A stretch of 64,000 bases of DNA from Pseudoalteromonas marina (GCF_000238335.3 NZ_AHCB03000005.1:1178001-1242000); one strand, 5' to 3'. Numbered from the stretch's first letter, positions 1-9,599 are shown. A program made the numbers and translations. Notes: generated by a model from the letters alone, not told the origin.

Positions 1-1029
1 TGCTTACTTGTAAAAGTGAATAGTATTGCAAAACAAAATTTAGACGAGTTATATCACTCTTTAACTAGGCGAAAAATTCCGCCACCGTTAAAAGTTGGCC
101 AAAAAATTGATGACTTTACTGTTATCCGTGAATTACACGCTAGTAGCCGCTCGCACATTTATTTAGTGCAACAAACACCCGATATGCCGCCGGTTGTATT
201 AAAAGCGCCTTCGGTAAATTTTGAAGACGATGTGCACTACCTTCAAGGCTTTATAAGAGAAGGCTGGGTGGGGCAACGTATTAATCATCCCAATGTAATG
301 AAGGTTTTAAATACGCAATCGCAAAGCCGGTTTTTATATCATATTTGTGAATACATGGACGGGCAAACACTGAGTGATTGGAAGCATGATGTGCCGCTTC
401 CAGAAATTACCCAAGTGCGCAGTATTATTGAACAAATAGTACAAGCACTCAGAGCATTTCAGCGTTTGGATATGGTGCACCGCGATTTAAAACTCGATAA
501 CGTGATGATAGACGCTCACGGCAAAGTAACATTAATCGATTACGGCACGGTAAGTGTTGCGGCTATGGATGAGTCGGTAAAGCAAATTGCTGATGATTGC
601 CCGCAAGGTACGGTAGATTACACCGCACCAGAGACGCTTATCACTATGCACGCCGATTTTAAAAGTGATTTATTTTCGCTAGGCGTTGTTGCGTACGAAT
701 TATTATGTTCAAAATTGCCGTATCAGCCACTCGCGCATAATCATGTACCAAAAGATTACAGTCACTGGCAATACACTAGTATTCGTAAACACAGAGCAGA
801 TATCCCGTTTTGGTTAGATCAGGCTTTAATGAAAGCATTGGCTCCCAAACCTGAATTCAGATACCACGCATTTTCTGAATTTATAAGCGATATCAATAAA
901 CCTAATCCACATTTAAAAAGTACCGCCCCGAAAGAATCAATAATGAAACGCGATCCGGTTTTAGTCTGGAAAAGTATTTCGTTGTGTTTGTTTATAGCCT
1001 TGGTGTGTGTACTCATAATTAAAAATTAA
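1..1029 (+). CDS. Ser/Thr protein kinase (C-terminal part of a probable PP2C-kinase fusion, 5' end outside window)
   Basis: A Hanks-type protein kinase domain is followed by one C-terminal membrane helix (about 317-335, counted from a GTG at 16). Visible motifs are the VLK lysine (63), HRDLKLDN catalytic loop (155-162), DYG in place of DFG (175-177) and APE (204-206). The frame is open upstream of the GTG to the window edge, and those codons read CLLVKV, which resembles the last strand of a PP2C phosphatase domain. Bifunctional phosphatase/kinase proteins of this kind are common beside nitrate transporters in marine gammaproteobacteria, so I infer a fusion whose first half lies off the left edge. 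The porin gene starts 9 bases downstream, so the two are probably co-transcribed. Its target is unknown. Confidence 0.85.
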   Translation, partial: CLLVKVNSIAKQNLDELYHSLTRRKIPPPLKVGQKIDDFTVIRELHASSRSHIYLVQQTPDMPPVVLKAPSVNFEDDVHYLQGFIREGWVGQRINHPNVMKVLNTQSQSRFLYHICEYMDGQTLSDWKHDVPLPEITQVRSIIEQIVQALRAFQRLDMVHRDLKLDNVMIDAHGKVTLIDYGTVSVAAMDESVKQIADDCPQGTVDYTAPETLITMHADFKSDLFSLGVVAYELLCSKLPYQPLAHNHVPKDYSHWQYTSIRKHRADIPFWLDQALMKALAPKPEFRYHAFSEFISDINKPNPHLKSTAPKESIMKRDPVLVWKSISLCLFIALVCVLIIKN

Positions 1030-1038
1030 GAGATAAAC

Positions 1039-2232
1039 ATGTTAAATCATAAAAAAAACTTACCTATTATTTTTATACTGGGTAGCTTATCTGCGCCTTC
1101 AATTAGTGTTGCAGCGCAAACCGACCTTAACTTTAGACTGCGTTTTGAAAACGCAGAGCAAGATAACGCGTTAAAAGATGGAAGTAGCTTAACGCTGCGT
1201 ACACGCCTTACTCATAAAACAGATGAATTGAATGGTTTTTCTGCACTTATTGAAGTTGAAGACAGCCGAAGCCTGTTAGGTGTAGACGATTACAACAATA
1301 CACTGGGTAAAAATACTAATTACTCAGTAATTGCGGACCCAGAAACCACAGAAGTAGATCAAGGTTTTATAAAATACGTGAAAGATGCGTTATCAATTAA
1401 AGTGGGTAGGCAAGTAATAGCGCTTGATGGACAACGATTTGTGGGCCATGTTGGCTTTAGACAAGACAGGCAAACTTTTGATGCGGCAACAGTCAATTAC
1501 ACGTTTAATGATATTAATTTACACTATAGCTACATAAGCAAGCGCAACCGTATATTTGCCGAAAGCAAAGATATTGATTCATCCGATCACCTTATCAATG
1601 CAAGTTTTAAAACAAGCTTGGGTAAAGTGGTTTTATACAGTTATTTATTGAGTAACGACGCAGTAGATGATGACAGCTTAGATACTTATGGCGTTTCTTT
1701 TAGTGGGAATAAAACACTCAGCAATACTAAGGTTTACTATAAAGCAGAGTACGCCACGCAATCTGCATCAACGAGCATGAGTGATTTTGATGCTGATTAT
1801 TATGCATTTGAAGGCGGCGTTGATTTAGCCGGTTTAGGTATTAAAAACGTGAAACTAAAAGCCGGTATTGAGTCACTGGGCTCTGATGATGGCGATTATG
1901 GTTTTGCCACGCCGCTTGCCACTATGCATAAATTTAATGGCTGGGCTGATACGTTTTTAGCAACGCCTGCACAAGGGCTTGATGACACTTATGTAAGCTT
2001 AAATGGTAAAGCCTTTGACGGTAAATGGTTAGTGGCTTATCACAGCTTTGATGCAAACGATAATGCAAATGGCGTTGATGATTTAGGCTCAGAGCTAAAC
2101 GTGCAATACGTTAAGCCTATTAATAAAACCTATGCCGTTGGCGCTAAATATGCCGATTATTCAGCAGGCGATAGCGCTGCAGGCAAAGTTGATACCCAAA
2201 AACTATGGGTGTGGGTGAGCGCTAAATTTTAA
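1039..2232 (+). CDS. Outer-membrane porin, alginate-export-like family
   Basis: The 397-residue protein has an N-terminal signal peptide with likely cleavage after SVAA near residue 26. The rest is rich in alternating beta strands and ends in a C-terminal phenylalanine (VSAKF), the usual signature of an outer-membrane barrel. Its opening strand pattern (LNFRLRFENAEQDN) resembles the alginate-export porin family. In this position, between the kinase and the nitrate reductase operon, it probably provides an outer-membrane path for nitrate or another small anion; that role is inferred from context only. An inverted repeat just after the stop may end transcription. Confidence 0.75.
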   Translation: MLNHKKNLPIIFILGSLSAPSISVAAQTDLNFRLRFENAEQDNALKDGSSLTLRTRLTHKTDELNGFSALIEVEDSRSLLGVDDYNNTLGKNTNYSVIADPETTEVDQGFIKYVKDALSIKVGRQVIALDGQRFVGHVGFRQDRQTFDAATVNYTFNDINLHYSYISKRNRIFAESKDIDSSDHLINASFKTSLGKVVLYSYLLSNDAVDDDSLDTYGVSFSGNKTLSNTKVYYKAEYATQSASTSMSDFDADYYAFEGGVDLAGLGIKNVKLKAGIESLGSDDGDYGFATPLATMHKFNGWADTFLATPAQGLDDTYVSLNGKAFDGKWLVAYHSFDANDNANGVDDLGSELNVQYVKPINKTYAVGAKYADYSAGDSAAGKVDTQKLWVWVSAKF

Positions 2233-2237
2233 GTATT

Positions 2238-2263
2238 TAACCAGAACTCTGGTTATTTAATTT
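2238..2263 (+). terminator. Weak hairpin after the porin gene
   Basis: Inverted repeat TAACCAG-AACT-CTGGTTA directly after the porin stop, followed by an AT-rich stretch (ATTTAATTT) rather than a clean T run. It may act as a weak terminator. Confidence 0.4.
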
Positions 2264-2321
2264 GAAGCGTTACAAGTTGGTGCAATAGCGCCAGCTTGTG
2301 GTGCTTCCACTTCTTTTTTAC

Positions 2322-2337
2322 TGCACCAATTTGGTTA
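2322..2337 (+). promoter_or_regulatory. NtrC-like site upstream of the nasA operon
   Basis: TGCACCAATTTGGTTA matches the left half and centre of the NtrC consensus (TGCACCA-N3-TGGTGCA). It ends 29 bases upstream of the sigma-54 promoter. A second half-match lies at about 2269-2283 (reverse strand TGCACCAACTTGTAA). Confidence 0.5.
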
Positions 2338-2365
2338 AGTCACTGTAATATATTGATTATATATC

Positions 2366-2381
2366 TGGCTTGCATATTGCT
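2366..2381 (+). promoter_or_regulatory. Sigma-54 promoter of the nitrate reductase operon
   Basis: TGGCTTGCATATTGCT fits the -24/-12 consensus TGGCACG-N4-TTGCW, with exactly ten bases between the GG and GC pairs. Transcription would start near 2392, giving a leader of about 68 bases before the ATG at 2460. Confidence 0.8.
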
Positions 2382-2410
2382 ATAACAACTACATAACAAA
2401 TTATACGTTT

Positions 2411-2439
2411 AAAGTACTCATTTATGCATTGAGTACTTT
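2411..2439 (+). other. Perfect 10-bp hairpin in the nasA operon leader
   Basis: AAAGTACTCA and TGAGTACTTT form a perfect 10-bp stem around a 9-base loop, ending 20 bases before the start codon and just ahead of the ribosome binding site. No U run follows, so it is not an intrinsic terminator. A regulatory or mRNA-stabilising role is possible. Confidence 0.5.
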
Positions 2440-2459
2440 GAACAAAATAGGTGATTTTA

Positions 2460-3986
2460 ATGCCAAGCAAGCAGCGTGTTGTCGTCGTAGGAAACGGGAT
2501 GGTTGGGCATCATTTTGTACAGCAGCTAGTATCGCAGCAAGGTGATAACAAAAATGTTGATATTACCGTGCTCAGCGGTGAAGACCGCCTCGCTTATGAC
2601 CGCGTTCAGCTCTCGTCATTTTTTAACGGCAAAACCGAAGACGATTTAGCACTTACCTGCAGTAAAACCTATCAAGATTGGCAAGTTGGTTTTCATACTC
2701 ATTCTAAAGTGGTTGATATAAACCGAGATGCAAAAAAGGTTACTACTGCAAAAGGCGAGTCATTTGAATACGACAAGCTAATACTGGCAACGGGTTCGTT
2801 TGCATTTGTGCCACCCATTCCAGGTAAAGATCGTGATCATTGCCTCGTTTACAGAACCATTAACGATTTACACGCTATAAAAAAATCAGCACAAGGCAGT
2901 AAAGTCGGCGTTGTTATTGGTGGTGGTTTACTAGGGCTTGAAGCAGCCAACGCATTAAAGCAGCTTGGCTTGCAAACCCATGTAATAGAATTTGCACCTC
3001 AACTTATGGGCGTACAAATAGATGGGGCTGGTGGGCGATTACTAAAAAATAAAATTACCGAGCTAGGCGTTACAGTGCATACCTCAGTGGCGACAGAGCA
3101 AATTATAGAGGGTGAAAACAGCCGTTATAAAATGTGCTTTAAGGGTGGTCAAACCCTAGAAACCGACATGATAGTATTTTCGGCCGGTATTCGCCCATAC
3201 GATAACCTAGCTCGCGAGTTTAATTTAGAAATAGGTGAGCGCGGCGGCATCGTAATAAACAACCATTGCCAAACGAGTGATAAAAACATATACGCCATAG
3301 GCGAATGCGCCCTTTGGAATAACTTTATTTTTGGTCTTGTAGCACCGGGCTACGCGATGGCAAAAGTAGCGGCGGGGCATGTTTTAAAGCAGCTTTCTTC
3401 AAGTACAGCTTCAAACACACCTTTAAGCAACTATTCAAACAATACTGATGAATTTAGCGGCGCCGATATGAGCACCAAGCTTAAATTAATGGGTGTTGAA
3501 GTGGGCTCAATAGGTGATGCCCATGCACGCAGTGAAGGCGCAATTAGCTATTACTTTGAAGATCAACTAAGCGGTATTTACAAAAAAGTAGTCACTAATG
3601 AGCAAGGCAATAAGCTCATAGGTGCTGTACTGGTTGGCGATACCAGTGATTACGATAACTTATTGCAGTATCACTTAAATAGCATTGAGCTTAGTGTGCC
3701 CGCAGAGTCATTAATAATGCCGCTTGCAGGTGACGTGGGCGAGCTAAACGCTGATGATTTGCCACAAGATGCCATTATTTGTGCGTGCCACAAAGTCACA
3801 AAACACACTATTGAACAAGCGGTTATACAAGGTTGTAGCGATTTAAATAAAGTGCAGCAAGCCACTAAAGCAAGTACGGGTTGTGGAGGGTGTGAAAAAT
3901 TAGTACAAAGCGTTATTAGCAGTGCACTTAATAATAAAATAGCCACCCTTATCCCTGAAGATGAACCAGTATCACAGAGCGCTTAA
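2460..3986 (+). CDS. Assimilatory nitrate reductase electron-transfer subunit (NirB-like NAD(P)H/FAD oxidoreductase with BFD domain)
   Basis: This protein should pass electrons from NAD(P)H through FAD to nitrate reductase. It has an N-terminal FAD-binding GNGMVGHH motif, a central NAD(P)-binding GGGLLGLEAAN motif, and a C-terminal BFD-type [2Fe-2S] domain (CACHKV ... STGCGGCE). It closely resembles the N-terminal half of NirB at 13523-16096 but lacks the siroheme domains. An upstream GTG at 2451 overlaps the AGGTGA ribosome binding site, so I place the start at ATG 2460, which also aligns with the NirB N-terminus. nasA follows 21 bases later. Naming differs between species (nasB in Bacillus, nasC in Klebsiella), so no symbol is given. 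Confidence 0.85.
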   Translation: MPSKQRVVVVGNGMVGHHFVQQLVSQQGDNKNVDITVLSGEDRLAYDRVQLSSFFNGKTEDDLALTCSKTYQDWQVGFHTHSKVVDINRDAKKVTTAKGESFEYDKLILATGSFAFVPPIPGKDRDHCLVYRTINDLHAIKKSAQGSKVGVVIGGGLLGLEAANALKQLGLQTHVIEFAPQLMGVQIDGAGGRLLKNKITELGVTVHTSVATEQIIEGENSRYKMCFKGGQTLETDMIVFSAGIRPYDNLAREFNLEIGERGGIVINNHCQTSDKNIYAIGECALWNNFIFGLVAPGYAMAKVAAGHVLKQLSSSTASNTPLSNYSNNTDEFSGADMSTKLKLMGVEVGSIGDAHARSEGAISYYFEDQLSGIYKKVVTNEQGNKLIGAVLVGDTSDYDNLLQYHLNSIELSVPAESLIMPLAGDVGELNADDLPQDAIICACHKVTKHTIEQAVIQGCSDLNKVQQATKASTGCGGCEKLVQSVISSALNNKIATLIPEDEPVSQSA

Positions 3987-4007
3987 CGCAAATAATAAGA
4001 GAGCAGT

Positions 4008-6698
4008 ATGGAAACATTAAACACTTGTTCAAACACGCCTTTGCTTAAACAAACTACCTGCGCTTATTGTGGTGTAGGCTGTGGGGTTGATATTTCATTA
4101 TTAAATAATACCCCAACAAAGCTTGAAGGCACGCGCGAGCACCCCGCTAATTTTGGCCGTTTGTGTGTTAAAGGCACCCACCTGCTTGACACCACCGGCA
4201 GTGATAACCGCTTAACATCACCCCTTATTGATAACGAACCCGCCAGCTGGGATACGGCAACTGATTACGTTGCCAATAAATTTAACGCCATTATTAAAGA
4301 GCATGGGCCGGAATCTGTTGCGTTTTATGTATCGGGGCAGTTACTTACTGAAGATTACTACGTTGCCAATAAATTAATGAAAGGCTACATAGGCTCAGGC
4401 AATATAGATACAAACTCAAGGCTGTGTATGTCATCGGCGGTTGCCGGTTATAAACGTGCGTTTGGTGAGGACGTAGTACCATGTACCTACGACGATTTAG
4501 AGCAAACTGAGCTACTTATTTTAATTGGCTCAAATGCAGCTTGGACTCATCCGGTGCTTTACCAGCGTATGGAGCGCGCAAAAAAGCTTAATCCAAACAT
4601 GAAAGTAGTGGTTATCGACCCGCGAAAAACCGATACAGCCGAACTTGCCGATACCTTTTTAAATATAAAACCAGGCAGCGACGCAGCACTTTATAACGGC
4701 TTACTTACTTATTTAAGTGAACATAACTATTTAGATACACAATTTATAAACGCGCATACAAACGGCTTTGAAACAGCGCTTGTAGAGGCGAAAAAGTGGA
4801 GTGTAAAAGCGGTCAGTGACTTTTGTGATATTGATGCGCAGCTAGTCAGTGACTTTTACGCCTTATTTGCACAAAGCCCAACCACTATTAGTTTTTATTC
4901 AATGGGTATTAACCAATCAAGCTCAGGGGTTGATAAGTGTAATGCCATTATAAATGCGCATTTAGCGTCTGGTAAATTGTTAAAACCTGGATGTGGTCCG
5001 TTTTCAATAACTGGGCAACCTAATGCAATGGGTGGGCGTGAAGTAGGTGGCTTGGCAAATCAATTAGCAGCACATTTAGACATTGAAAACGACGCGCATC
5101 AACAGTTAGTGCAGCGTTTTTGGCAATCACCAACAATAGCTAAAAAAGCAGGGTGTAATGCGATTGATATGTTTGATGAAATCGCCAAAGGAAAAATAAA
5201 AGCTATTTGGGTAATGGCAACCAATCCAATGGTAAGCCTACCTAATAACGCAGCCATACAATATGCACTTGAGCAATGTGAGCTGGTGGTTGTGTCTGAC
5301 TGTATTGCCAAAAGTGATACGCTAAAATTTGCTAATGTGGCGTTTCCCTCAACAGGATGGGGCGAAAAAAACGGCACAGTAACTAACTCAGAGCGCAGAA
5401 TATCAAGGCAACGCCCGCTAGTTGAGCCTTTCTCAGGAGCTAAAAACGATTGGCAAATAATGTGCTTAGTTGCCAAAAAAATGGGCTTTGAAGGATTTGA
5501 TTTTACAGACCCAAGTGGCATTTTTGAAGAATGGGCACAACTGACTGATTTTGAAAATAACGGTGATAGGCTATTAAATTTATCAGCCTTGGTAGGGCTT
5601 TCGCAGCAGCAGTACGATAACTTAAAACCAGTTATGTGGCCGGCACTAAAAAATGAGCCATACAAAAACGGGCAGGTTTTTGTTAATAATCAATTTAGCA
5701 CCGCAGATAAAAAAGCCCGCTTTATACCTATAACGCCCAGACTTCCTGTGCAACAAACGTCAAGCGATTACCCGTTTGTAATGAACTCAGGGCGAATACG
5801 CGATCAGTGGCATACAATGAGTCGCACCGGAAAAAGTACAGCCCTTTCTACTCATATAACGCGCCCATATATTGAAATAAACCCCATAGATGCCAGCAAA
5901 TTAAACATAAAAGCAAACGATTTAATAACTGCCAATGCTAAAACTGGGCAGGTTACGGCTCATGCAAAAGTGACGGATGCTGTGCGTAAAGGCGAATGTT
6001 TTATGCCTATTCATTGGAACAAGCAATTTGCCTCATCCGCTACGGTAAGTGGGCTCTATCAATCGGTTGTTGACCCTATTTCGGGCCAGCCTGAATGTAA
6101 GCATGGTGCTGTTGATTTAGTTAAAGCGCAATTTGCTCAGTACATGCAAATTTTTAGCAAAGCAGAGCTTAAAATAACCAGTGATTTTTGGCTTAAAGTT
6201 AACGCAAGTAATTGTGTTAACTACCAGTTAGCGCTCAATGAGCCGCAAAATGATTTGCTTTATTATTGCCAAACACTGACAGGGTTACAAGGGCAGTGGT
6301 CGGCAATGGGCAGTGCAAAAGCCATGCATATTCAATGTATTCAAAACGAGCAGTTAGTGTTTGTTGTGGTTGTTTCGTTAGCTCAAAAAGACATATCACT
6401 TGAGTGGATAAATCATTTATTTGCAGAGCCTTTAATAACCTTTAGCCAATTACAGTCATTGTTGTATGCCATGCCCGATGAAGAATTTACCCAAGGCGCG
6501 CAAGTATGTAGTTGCTTTAAAGTTCGCGAGCAACCCATTATAAACGCCATTAAATGTGGTGAAAATACAGTAGAAAAATTGGGGTCTAAACTAAAGTGCG
6601 GCACTAACTGTGGTTCGTGTAAAACCCAGTTAAGCCAATTAATAAAGCAGCATACTACGCAAAACGCTAACAGTATTGATGTTGCAGTTGAAATGTAA
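4008..6698 (+). CDS. nasA: Assimilatory nitrate reductase catalytic subunit
   Basis: The 896-residue molybdopterin oxidoreductase reduces nitrate to nitrite in the cytoplasm. It has no signal peptide. Four cysteines for a [4Fe-4S] cluster lie at 18, 21, 25 and 53 (CxxCxxxC ... LCVKG), followed by the molybdopterin domain and the dinucleotide-binding domain near residues 580-700 (NSGRIRDQWHTMSRTGKS). A C-terminal BFD-type domain (CSCFKV ... CGTNCGSCK) adds a [2Fe-2S] centre, as in Klebsiella-type NasA. It is co-transcribed with the electron-transfer subunit upstream and leads into moaA 16 bases later, so the enzyme and its cofactor are made together. Confidence 0.95.
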   Translation: METLNTCSNTPLLKQTTCAYCGVGCGVDISLLNNTPTKLEGTREHPANFGRLCVKGTHLLDTTGSDNRLTSPLIDNEPASWDTATDYVANKFNAIIKEHGPESVAFYVSGQLLTEDYYVANKLMKGYIGSGNIDTNSRLCMSSAVAGYKRAFGEDVVPCTYDDLEQTELLILIGSNAAWTHPVLYQRMERAKKLNPNMKVVVIDPRKTDTAELADTFLNIKPGSDAALYNGLLTYLSEHNYLDTQFINAHTNGFETALVEAKKWSVKAVSDFCDIDAQLVSDFYALFAQSPTTISFYSMGINQSSSGVDKCNAIINAHLASGKLLKPGCGPFSITGQPNAMGGREVGGLANQLAAHLDIENDAHQQLVQRFWQSPTIAKKAGCNAIDMFDEIAKGKIKAIWVMATNPMVSLPNNAAIQYALEQCELVVVSDCIAKSDTLKFANVAFPSTGWGEKNGTVTNSERRISRQRPLVEPFSGAKNDWQIMCLVAKKMGFEGFDFTDPSGIFEEWAQLTDFENNGDRLLNLSALVGLSQQQYDNLKPVMWPALKNEPYKNGQVFVNNQFSTADKKARFIPITPRLPVQQTSSDYPFVMNSGRIRDQWHTMSRTGKSTALSTHITRPYIEINPIDASKLNIKANDLITANAKTGQVTAHAKVTDAVRKGECFMPIHWNKQFASSATVSGLYQSVVDPISGQPECKHGAVDLVKAQFAQYMQIFSKAELKITSDFWLKVNASNCVNYQLALNEPQNDLLYYCQTLTGLQGQWSAMGSAKAMHIQCIQNEQLVFVVVVSLAQKDISLEWINHLFAEPLITFSQLQSLLYAMPDEEFTQGAQVCSCFKVREQPIINAIKCGENTVEKLGSKLKCGTNCGSCKTQLSQLIKQHTTQNANSIDVAVEM

Positions 6699-6714
6699 AT
6701 TAACAAGGAAGCAT

Positions 6715-7686
6715 ATGCTTAATGATCAATTTGGTCGGCAGTTTAACTATTTGCGCCTCTCAATTACCGATGTGTGTAACTTTAGTTGCACCTATTGTTT
6801 ACCAAACGGGTATCAGTGCGATACCCCGCGTAACTTTTTAAATAAAAATGAAATAAACACCTTAGTAAATGCATTTGCTTCACTTGGCACAAAAAAAGTG
6901 CGCATTACGGGCGGTGAGCCGTGTTTACGCAGTGACGTAACCGATATTATAAAGCAGTGTAAAAACACCCCAGGCATAGAAAAAGTCGCCATAACAACCA
7001 ATGGTTTTAACTTATTTAATAAAATTGATGAGTTTTACAGCGCTGGCCTAGATGCGCTAAACATTAGTATAGATAGCTTAAACCCGAGCATGTTTAAATT
7101 AATTACAGGACACGACAAGCTAACCCATATTTTAAAAGGGATAGACCGGGCAATTGAGCTGGGCATAAAAGATATAAAAATAAATGCAGTGCTGGCTAAG
7201 CAATTTAATAAAAACCAATTAAATGATTTTTTAGACTGGGTAAAACATAAAAAAGTAACGGTACGCTTTATTGAATTAATGGAAACAGGTAATGGTGCCA
7301 CCTTTTTTGAACAAAACCATTTAAGCGGGCAAAGTGTTAAAACGCAGCTTTTAGCACAAGGTTGGTTACAGGTAGTAAGAGGTAAATTAAACGGCCCTGC
7401 AGAAGAGTTTTGTCATCCTGATTTTGAGGGGCGCATTGGCTTAATTATGCCCTACAGTAAAGACTTTTGTAAAAGCTGTAACCGATTAAGAGTATCGTCA
7501 TTAGGCAAATTGCATTTGTGCTTGTTTGCCGAGCAAGGGATAGATTTACGCCCGCATTTAAATGCGCAAGATATGCCAGCCACTGTAAATGCAATTCAAG
7601 CAGCAATGGGCAATAAAACCATTAGCCATGAGCTTGATAAGCGCTTAACGGGCGCCACAACCCATTTAGCAATGTTAGGCGGCTAA
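6715..7686 (+). CDS. moaA: GTP 3',8-cyclase, molybdenum cofactor synthesis step 1
   Basis: This radical-SAM enzyme starts molybdopterin synthesis from GTP together with MoaC. The N-terminal [4Fe-4S] motif is C21-x3-C25-x2-C28 (CNFSCTYC), a GGEP SAM-binding motif follows, and the second cluster is held by the C-terminal CKSCNRLR...C pattern. The last residues are Gly-Gly, which MoaA needs for activity. The frame extends further upstream, but the ATG at 6715 follows an AAGGA site at a good distance and gives 323 residues, the usual length. It continues the nasA operon, and mobA starts 1 base after its stop. Confidence 0.95.
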   Translation: MLNDQFGRQFNYLRLSITDVCNFSCTYCLPNGYQCDTPRNFLNKNEINTLVNAFASLGTKKVRITGGEPCLRSDVTDIIKQCKNTPGIEKVAITTNGFNLFNKIDEFYSAGLDALNISIDSLNPSMFKLITGHDKLTHILKGIDRAIELGIKDIKINAVLAKQFNKNQLNDFLDWVKHKKVTVRFIELMETGNGATFFEQNHLSGQSVKTQLLAQGWLQVVRGKLNGPAEEFCHPDFEGRIGLIMPYSKDFCKSCNRLRVSSLGKLHLCLFAEQGIDLRPHLNAQDMPATVNAIQAAMGNKTISHELDKRLTGATTHLAMLGG

Positions 7687-7687
7687 A

Positions 7688-8314
7688 ATGAGTGATAAGG
7701 CTGTATTCATGGGCGTTGTACTCGCTGGTGGGCAATCATCCAGAATGGGCAGCGATAAAGCCAACCTAATTTTAAAAAATAAAACATTACTGCAAAATGC
7801 ACGTGAGTTATTAACAGCAGCAGGAGCAAGTGATGTACTTATAAGCCGTAATGTACAAAGTGCTACTGCGCAATATATACCTGACATATACCCAGGCTCT
7901 GGCCCACTTGGAGGGATTTATTCAACTTTAATGGTGACAGAGCAAGATATACTTATAACCGCTGTTGATATGCCATTGCTTACTTGCACGTTATTATCGC
8001 AAATTGCATCTGCAGGAAGCGATAATTCCCACTTTCAAACAAATCAGCCACAAATACATGCGTGGCACTTTGAAAATGAACCGTTACCCCTGTATATTCG
8101 TAACACCCAAAGCGTTAAACGTCATTTAAAACAATTACTCATAAACGCAAATAGTCATAAATCAATTAAACAGTTTACCCGTAGTATTGGTGTGCAAACG
8201 CTAAAATGTAATAAAGCGCACGCACTTGTTAATACCAATACACCGGCGCAATTTAAAGCTGTTAACGAGCAATTTGACCAACACAAACCTAATTTATTGA
8301 GAAGAACCCTATGA
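7688..8314 (+). CDS. mobA: Molybdenum cofactor guanylyltransferase
   Basis: MobA joins GMP to molybdopterin to make the guanine dinucleotide cofactor used by nitrate reductases of the NasA type. The N-terminal signature VLAGGQSSRMGSDKANL binds GTP, and DMP (ITAVDMPLLT) follows near residue 98. At 208 residues the length is normal. The stop codon overlaps the moaB start (ATGA), showing tight translational coupling. The C-terminal third is poorly conserved, as is usual for this family. Confidence 0.93.
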   Translation: MSDKAVFMGVVLAGGQSSRMGSDKANLILKNKTLLQNARELLTAAGASDVLISRNVQSATAQYIPDIYPGSGPLGGIYSTLMVTEQDILITAVDMPLLTCTLLSQIASAGSDNSHFQTNQPQIHAWHFENEPLPLYIRNTQSVKRHLKQLLINANSHKSIKQFTRSIGVQTLKCNKAHALVNTNTPAQFKAVNEQFDQHKPNLLRRTL

Positions 8315-8850
8315 GCCACACAACTGAGTCACAAATTGCATTAAACATTGCCGTAATGACAGTAAGCGATACACGCGATGAAATTACGGATACTTCAGGC
8401 CATTATTTAATTAAAGCCCTTACTGAAGCAGGCCATCACTTAGCGGATAAAGACATAGTTAAAGATGATGTTTACCAAATGCGAGCAGTTGCATCGCAGT
8501 GGATTGCCGATGACACCATTCACGCTATTTTAGTAACCGGTGGTACGGGCTTTACCGAGCGCGACTCAACACCAGAGGCATTTGCACCGCTGTTTGATAA
8601 AAGCGTAGATGGATTTGGAGAGCTATTTAGACATATTTCGTACGGTGAAATTGGTAACTCAACTATTCAATCGCGTGCGTTGGCAGGCCTTGCCAATAAC
8701 ACCGTTATTTTTTGTATGCCAGGCTCTACGGGTGCATGTAAAACAGCCTGGACAGGTATTATAAAAGATCAATTAGACTCAATGCACAAGCCATGTAACT
8801 TTGCCCCGCATATTACTATTGGTAAGAAGTGCGAATCGCGAGAGCAATAA
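8311..8850 (+). CDS. moaB: Molybdenum cofactor biosynthesis protein B
   Basis: This 179-residue MoaB/Mog-fold protein acts in molybdopterin adenylylation, the step before molybdenum insertion. The family motifs [16 protein letters not shown] and [17 protein letters not shown] are both present, as is the MPGSTGACK loop. The start overlaps the mobA stop by 4 bases and moaC begins 1 base downstream, so it sits inside the cofactor operon. Confidence 0.93.
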   Translation: MSHTTESQIALNIAVMTVSDTRDEITDTSGHYLIKALTEAGHHLADKDIVKDDVYQMRAVASQWIADDTIHAILVTGGTGFTERDSTPEAFAPLFDKSVDGFGELFRHISYGEIGNSTIQSRALAGLANNTVIFCMPGSTGACKTAWTGIIKDQLDSMHKPCNFAPHITIGKKCESREQ

Positions 8851-8851
8851 T

Positions 8852-9322
8852 ATGCTGAGCCACGTAGATGAAAACGGCCAAGCAAACATGGTTGATGTAT
8901 CGCTAAAAGAGGTCACTCTACGCGATGCATCTGCCGAGGCCTACATTAAAATGAGCAAACAGGCTTTTGAGCAAGTGTTGCTTAATCAAAATAAAAAAGG
9001 TGACGTGCTAGGCGTAGCCCGAATCGCGGGTATTCAGGGCGCTAAAAAGTGCGCTGATTTAATTCCGCTTTGTCATCCGCTTGCACTGAGTAAAGTAGCC
9101 GTTGATTTTGAGCTTGATGAAGCACATAGCCAAATTAAAGCCACCAGTTACTGTAAATTAGCAGGTAAAACGGGCGTTGAAATGGAAGCACTCACCGCTG
9201 TATCTGTGGCGACCCTTACACTATTTGATATGTGTAAAGCCGCCGATCCGCTTATGGAAATACACGGTATGCGTGTAACGCAAAAAGCAGGGGGCAAGCA
9301 TGGCAGCTGGCAGCGAGACTAA
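8852..9322 (+). CDS. moaC: Cyclic pyranopterin monophosphate synthase
   Basis: MoaC converts the MoaA product into cyclic pyranopterin monophosphate. Family motifs [24 protein letters not shown] and [15 protein letters not shown], with the catalytic-site KAGGKHG near the C-terminus, are all visible. A longer frame overlaps moaB, but the ATG at 8852 gives 156 residues, close to the usual 158-161, and starts in the expected place ([13 protein letters not shown]). The end overlaps moaD by 23 bases. Confidence 0.94.
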   Translation: MLSHVDENGQANMVDVSLKEVTLRDASAEAYIKMSKQAFEQVLLNQNKKGDVLGVARIAGIQGAKKCADLIPLCHPLALSKVAVDFELDEAHSQIKATSYCKLAGKTGVEMEALTAVSVATLTLFDMCKAADPLMEIHGMRVTQKAGGKHGSWQRD

Positions 9323-9599
9323 TTTAAATGATACGAATGCAGCTGCAGGGCATGTTATCGTACTTTTTTTTGGCCAACTAAAAGAGCGGCTAAAGTGCGA
9401 CAAGTTAACCGTTGATATAGCGCATACCCTTAGCATTAAAGCGTTTAAACACATGTTGGTTGAGCAAAACCCACATTGGCAGGCATGGCTTGAAGAACGT
9501 GATGTATTGTGTGCGCTTAATCAAACTATGTCATCAAGCGATGAGCTTGTAAAAGCAGGGGATGAACTTGCTTTTTTCCCACCCGTTACAGGTGGCTAA
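9300..9599 (+). CDS. moaD: Molybdopterin synthase sulfur-carrier subunit
   Basis: This ubiquitin-like small subunit of molybdopterin synthase ends in the essential Gly-Gly (FFPPVTGG), which is thiocarboxylated to carry sulfur. The 99-residue length includes about 18 N-terminal residues beyond the usual 81; the only other likely start is further inside, so the exact start is uncertain. It overlaps moaC by 23 bases and its stop overlaps the moaE ATG by one base. Confidence 0.9.
   Translation: MAAGSETNLNDTNAAAGHVIVLFFGQLKERLKCDKLTVDIAHTLSIKAFKHMLVEQNPHWQAWLEERDVLCALNQTMSSSDELVKAGDELAFFPPVTGG

Noticed and set aside
2370..2381. TTGCATATTGCT in front of nasA as a SypG-like site
   Set aside because: It lies within the sigma-54 -24/-12 element itself, so the resemblance comes from the TTGC box and is most likely chance.
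5099..5665. Long opposite-strand frame inside nasA
   Set aside because: It is a shadow of the strongly conserved nasA frame, with no motif of its own.
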